Source: Actinomycetes bacterium
GTDB lineage: Bacteria; Actinomycetota; Thermoleophilia; Gaiellales; Gaiellaceae
Length of the DNA stretch: 7,521 nt
Direction of reading: 5' to 3'
NCBI GenBank assembly: GCA_025350775.1
Contig: JANXXF010000014.1
Location: 1 to 7,521, forward strand
The position numbers were made by a program, and so were the translations under genes. The notes under the pieces were generated by a model, which was given only the letters and a program-made list of their open reading frames with translations, had not been told where the DNA came from and did no database searches. Below, one piece after another: positions 4,978-7,521 of the stretch; positions within the stretch are counted from its first letter, which is position 1, and every line of letters starts with the position of its first letter.

Positions 4978-5700
4978 GTGAGCGCGCCTCTCCCGGTCGC
5001 CCGGCTCGCCGCAGGAGCGACGCTCGTCGCTGTGCTCGCCGCCTACTTCGCGCTGCACGAGCGCCTCTGGTCGGCCGGGCTCGGCCTCGACGTCGCGTTC
5101 GTGGCGTTCGTCCTGCTGCCGTTGCTGTTCGCTCTGCCCTGGCTCGCCCTGCCGGCACGCACGGCGCGCTGGCTGCCTGTCGCCGCGGCACTGCTCGTGG
5201 CCGGCGCGATCCTCGCTGACCTGGCCGAAGCCCCGGTTCCGGGAGCATTCCTCAAGCTCGGCGCCGTAACCGCGGTGGGCTTTCTCTTCGCAGCCCTCTT
5301 CGAGAGCGCGCTCTGGGCAGCGGCGATCGCCATCGTCGTACCGTGGATCGACGCGTGGTCGGTGTGGCGCGGACCAACCAGGCACCTGGTGACCAAGCGC
5401 CAGGATCTCTTCAGCTCGTTCTCGATCCCGTTTCCGATCCCGGGAGAGCACGCCGCCGGAGCGCTCGGCCTCCCCGACTTCCTGTTCTTCGCCGTCTTCC
5501 TCGCCTCAGCCGCCCGCTTCGGGCTGCGCGCGCGACTCACCTGGCTGACGATGACACTCTCATTCGGCGCGACGATGGCGCTCGCCGCGTACACCGACAT
5601 CTTCGGCGGCGCCGGCCTGCCGGCCCTGCCACTCCTCGCAGCCGGCTTCCTGCTGCCGAACCTCGACCGGCTGGTGAGCAAGGCGAGAAGGTCTCGCTGA
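4978..5700 (+). CDS. Presenilin-like (A22 family) intramembrane aspartyl protease
   Basis: The 240-aa hydrophobic protein has about eight membrane segments (roughly 8-26, 36-58, 66-82, 89-109, 111-129, 161-181, 185-203, 213-230). Three signatures fall in the order seen in presenilin, signal peptide peptidase and archaeal homologues: WIDAWSV with the first Asp D125 at the end of a helix, GLPD with the second Asp D167 at a helix start, and PALP (215-218) before the last helix. Such enzymes cleave transmembrane helices inside the bilayer using the two Asp residues. Between them lies a soluble loop (130-160) rich in Pro and Phe. The second motif is normally GxGD; here Gly is replaced by Pro. Families usually have nine helices, so one N-terminal helix may be missing. 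Start GTG 4978 is chosen because upstream codons lie in the inverted-repeat element; there is no clear ribosome site. Substrate unknown. Confidence 0.7.
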   Translation: MSAPLPVARLAAGATLVAVLAAYFALHERLWSAGLGLDVAFVAFVLLPLLFALPWLALPARTARWLPVAAALLVAGAILADLAEAPVPGAFLKLGAVTAVGFLFAALFESALWAAAIAIVVPWIDAWSVWRGPTRHLVTKRQDLFSSFSIPFPIPGEHAAGALGLPDFLFFAVFLASAARFGLRARLTWLTMTLSFGATMALAAYTDIFGGAGLPALPLLAAGFLLPNLDRLVSKARRSR

Positions 5701-5713
5701 ATCGCCGCGGGTC

Positions 5714-5742
5714 TTGACGTCGACCGGCCGGTGCGTGAAGAT
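5714..5742 (+). promoter_or_regulatory. Candidate sigma70-type promoter for the secreted protein
   Basis: TTGACG (5714-5719) is a five-of-six match to a -35 box. At 17 nt spacing, GAAGAT (5737-5742) keeps the key A and T of the -10 consensus but is otherwise weak. Transcription would start near 5749, leaving a leader of about 50 nt. This is the only gene here with a recognisable -35 and a true leader, in contrast to the near-leaderless genes upstream. Confidence 0.35.
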
Positions 5743-5752
5743 TCCCGGCTAG

Positions 5753-5799
5753 GGCGGCGATGTGACCGCCTGATCAGATCGAAGGAGAGGGACGAATAC
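5753..5799 (+). promoter_or_regulatory. Leader hairpin and ribosome binding site
   Basis: GGCGG (5753-5757) pairs with CCGCC (5766-5770) around an 8-nt loop in the predicted leader. Downstream, AAGGAGAGG (5782-5790) is a strong Shine-Dalgarno, 9 nt before the ATG at 5800. This fixes the start of the secreted protein. The hairpin does not cover the ribosome site, so a switch role is not evident. Confidence 0.6.
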
Positions 5800-7521
5800 A
5801 TGAAAAGACGACTTCGCGGGTTCGCCTGCGTGCTGACACTGGCATTCGCCGTGCTAGGGGTATTCGGTGCGTCGAGCGCCTTCGGCGCGACGGCGGCGCC
5901 GGGCTATGCGGTAAGCGACTGGTCGACCGCGAACGCCAACGGCGGCGCCGTCGGCCCGGTCGGCATCGCCGCCGACCCCTTCAGCATCCACGACATCTAC
6001 GTCATGAACTACCGGACGGGCCTGCTCTACAAGTACATCGACGCCACCGGTGGCGTCGAGGGGCCGGCATTCCTCGTCTCGACCGGCAGCTTCTTCGGCG
6101 TCAACAACGCCGCCGGCATCGCCTTCGACAAGACCGGGCGGCTTTACGTCGCCCTGCAGGGGTCGGCTCGCGTCGCCGAGATCAGCAAGCTGGACGGGCA
6201 CATCATCCGCTTCCTGGCCAGTGTCGGCTGTGCGACCGGCCTCGCCACCGACCCGATCAGCGGCGACCTGTTCGCCTCCAATCCCTGCGGTGGCGCAACG
6301 ATTCGCATGACCACGGCCGGCGTCGTCGTCGGCGGCTACGGGCCCGGCGGGGTCGACGGCGTCACATTCGGCCCCGACGGCACCCTGTGGGGCGAGGGCG
6401 GCGGCACCGTCTGGAAGATCGCCGGCACGAGCGCTCCCAGCCCCGGCTCGTTCGCCGCGGTCGCGTTCGTCTCGGGCGGGGACGGCATCTCGGTGGCCGC
6501 TTCGAGCAGTAGCTCTGCGCTGCCGCCGTTCATCTTCGTCAACAGCAACGACGGCACAATCACGAAGGTCGACCTGAGCGGGCCCTCGCCCGTCTACAGC
6601 CCGGTCACCTTCGGCGGCAGCAGAGGCGACTTCTCGACGGTCGGCTTCGACGGCTGCCTCTACGCGTCGCAGACAGATCGCGTGATCAAGGTGACCAACG
6701 CCGACGGCTCCTGCTCGCTCGCGCCTGTCACTCCGGACGACGTGACCGCGTTGACGGGTCTCGCACCGGCAACGGCGGACTTCAACGACGTGGTGAGCGT
6801 CTCGGCGACGCTGACCGACGTCACGACGGGCACGCCGCTGGTCGGCAAGCCGGTCGTCTTCACGCTCGGCTCGGGAACCTGCACGGGCACAACGGACGGT
6901 GCGGGCCTGGCGACGTGCTCGATCACGATCGCCGACCCGGCCGGCCCGGCCACGCTGACGGCGCACTTCGCCCACGAGCCCACGCTCGCGCCGGCGACGA
7001 CGACAGCGCCGTTCACGATCACGCTCGAGGAGACGACGCTCGTCTACACGGGCATCTCGGGCGGCATCCAGAACGGCTCCACCGCCACGCTCTCGGGCGT
7101 GCTCAAGGAGGATGGCGTTACGCCGATTGCCGGCGCGAGCGTCTCGTTCACGCTCGGCACGCAAACCTGCTCCGGCACGACCGACCTCGCCGGCGCAGCA
7201 TCCTGCACGGTGGTCGTCGCCCAGCCGTCCGGCCCGACGCCGATCTCGGCGACGTTCGCCGGCGACGCGTTCTACGAGCCGGCTTCCGACTCGGCCGCTG
7301 CAACCATCTCGGCCGCATCGAACCTCGTCTACAACGGCGCTACGACGGGTGACTACAACGACCCGGCGACGCTCTCGGCGAAGTTGACGTCGCTGCTCAC
7401 CGGCCTGCCGATTGCGGGCGCGTCCGTATCGTTCACCTCGCCCATCGGTGGCTGCTCCGCTACGACCAACGCCTCCGGCGTCGCCTCATGCCCGGTCATC
7501 CCGAGCGTGCCGGCCGGCAGC
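5800..7521 (+). CDS. Secreted beta-propeller protein with Ig-like repeats (3' end outside window)
   Basis: The frame is open for 574 codons to the window edge, with no stop. Residues 1-33 are a signal peptide: MKRRLRG, a hydrophobic core, and likely cleavage around AFG-A or ATA-A. Residues about 50-310 form six propeller-like repeats resembling NHL/SMP-30 blades, starting near 52 (GPVGIAADP), 102 (NNAAGIAFDKTGRLYV), 143 (GCATGLATDPISGDLFA), 185 (VDGVTFGPDGTLWG), 227 and 277 (FSTVGFDGCLYAS). Then come Ig-like repeats of about 95 residues from 316, 412 and 507, the last cut by the window edge. Each has a Cys pair spaced C-x11-C. This is an exported, probably cell-surface protein; propellers of this type bind ligands or partners, and Ig repeats act as stalks or adhesive modules. 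Function and any C-terminal anchor cannot be seen. It has its own leader and strong ribosome site. Confidence 0.85.
   Translation, partial: MKRRLRGFACVLTLAFAVLGVFGASSAFGATAAPGYAVSDWSTANANGGAVGPVGIAADPFSIHDIYVMNYRTGLLYKYIDATGGVEGPAFLVSTGSFFGVNNAAGIAFDKTGRLYVALQGSARVAEISKLDGHIIRFLASVGCATGLATDPISGDLFASNPCGGATIRMTTAGVVVGGYGPGGVDGVTFGPDGTLWGEGGGTVWKIAGTSAPSPGSFAAVAFVSGGDGISVAASSSSSALPPFIFVNSNDGTITKVDLSGPSPVYSPVTFGGSRGDFSTVGFDGCLYASQTDRVIKVTNADGSCSLAPVTPDDVTALTGLAPATADFNDVVSVSATLTDVTTGTPLVGKPVVFTLGSGTCTGTTDGAGLATCSITIADPAGPATLTAHFAHEPTLAPATTTAPFTITLEETTLVYTGISGGIQNGSTATLSGVLKEDGVTPIAGASVSFTLGTQTCSGTTDLAGAASCTVVVAQPSGPTPISATFAGDAFYEPASDSAAATISAASNLVYNGATTGDYNDPATLSAKLTSLLTGLPIAGASVSFTSPIGGCSATTNASGVASCPVIPSVPAGS
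6745..7521 (+). repeat. Tandem Ig-like repeats in the secreted protein
   Basis: Three direct repeats at protein level begin at nucleotides 6745, 7033 and 7318 (periods 96 and 95 codons). Shared features are L-V-Y or similar near the start, a stretch with P(L/I)xGxxVxFT, the core TC-x-G-TTD-x-AG-x-A-x-C (C361/C373, C457/C469, C552/C564), and a distal xATFA-like strand. At DNA level they are diverged, sharing only short identical blocks such as TTCACGCTCGGC in the first two. More copies may follow beyond the window. Confidence 0.75.

Noticed and set aside
4756..5451. Minus-strand open frame across the element and protease
   Set aside because: It is antisense to the membrane segments; the Arg/Glu/Gly-rich product shows no recognisable domain.
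5854..7164. Long minus-strand open frame (436 codons) opposite the secreted protein
   Set aside because: The plus strand has a strong ribosome site, a signal peptide, propeller and Ig repeats; the minus product is low-complexity Arg/Ala/Asp/Gly.

Overview
The window is GC-rich DNA with strong G/C preference at third codon positions. Gene content fits an actinobacterium: a compact Ino1 of the actinobacterial type with an Ala/Lys/Pro-rich tail, and starts lying only 10-13 nt after TANNNT -10 boxes, which suggests leaderless or nearly leaderless mRNAs. Class Thermoleophilia is my best guess; this is inference and no marker gene is present. I see no rRNA, tRNA, CRISPR array or intact insertion sequence.

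Layout. 59-1699 (+) encodes inositol-3-phosphate synthase whose frame opens with two tandem ribbon-helix-helix (RHH) repeats and ends in a histone-H1-like tail. 1739-1948 (+) is a small unknown protein. 2022-2216 (-) is a single-domain CDGSH iron-sulfur protein, convergent with the small gene. 2304-4046 (+) is a GT-B glycosyltransferase fused to a PHP metallophosphoesterase. 4097-4759 (+) is a divergent uracil-DNA-glycosylase-fold protein without iron-sulfur cysteines. 4760-4974 is a 215-bp element bounded by perfect 14-bp inverted repeats (MITE-like). 4978-5700 (+) is a presenilin-like (A22) intramembrane aspartyl protease. 5800 to the window end (+) is the start of a secreted beta-propeller/Ig-repeat protein that runs out of the window.

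How the genes relate. ino1, the GT-PHP gene and the UDG-like gene each have their own -10 box at a similar distance from the start codon, so this looks like a series of short transcription units and not one operon. The only metabolic link I can propose is between Ino1 (makes inositol phosphate) and the GT4-type glycosyltransferase fused to a phosphoesterase: together they would suit glycosylation of inositol phosphate followed by dephosphorylation, as in mycothiol synthesis. That is a hypothesis, and the glycosyltransferase lacks some usual catalytic residues. The most unusual items are the RHH-Ino1-tail fusion with a possible internal start, the presenilin-like protease with GLPD in place of GxGD, the GT-PHP fusion, and the inverted-repeat element placed exactly between a stop codon and the next start.
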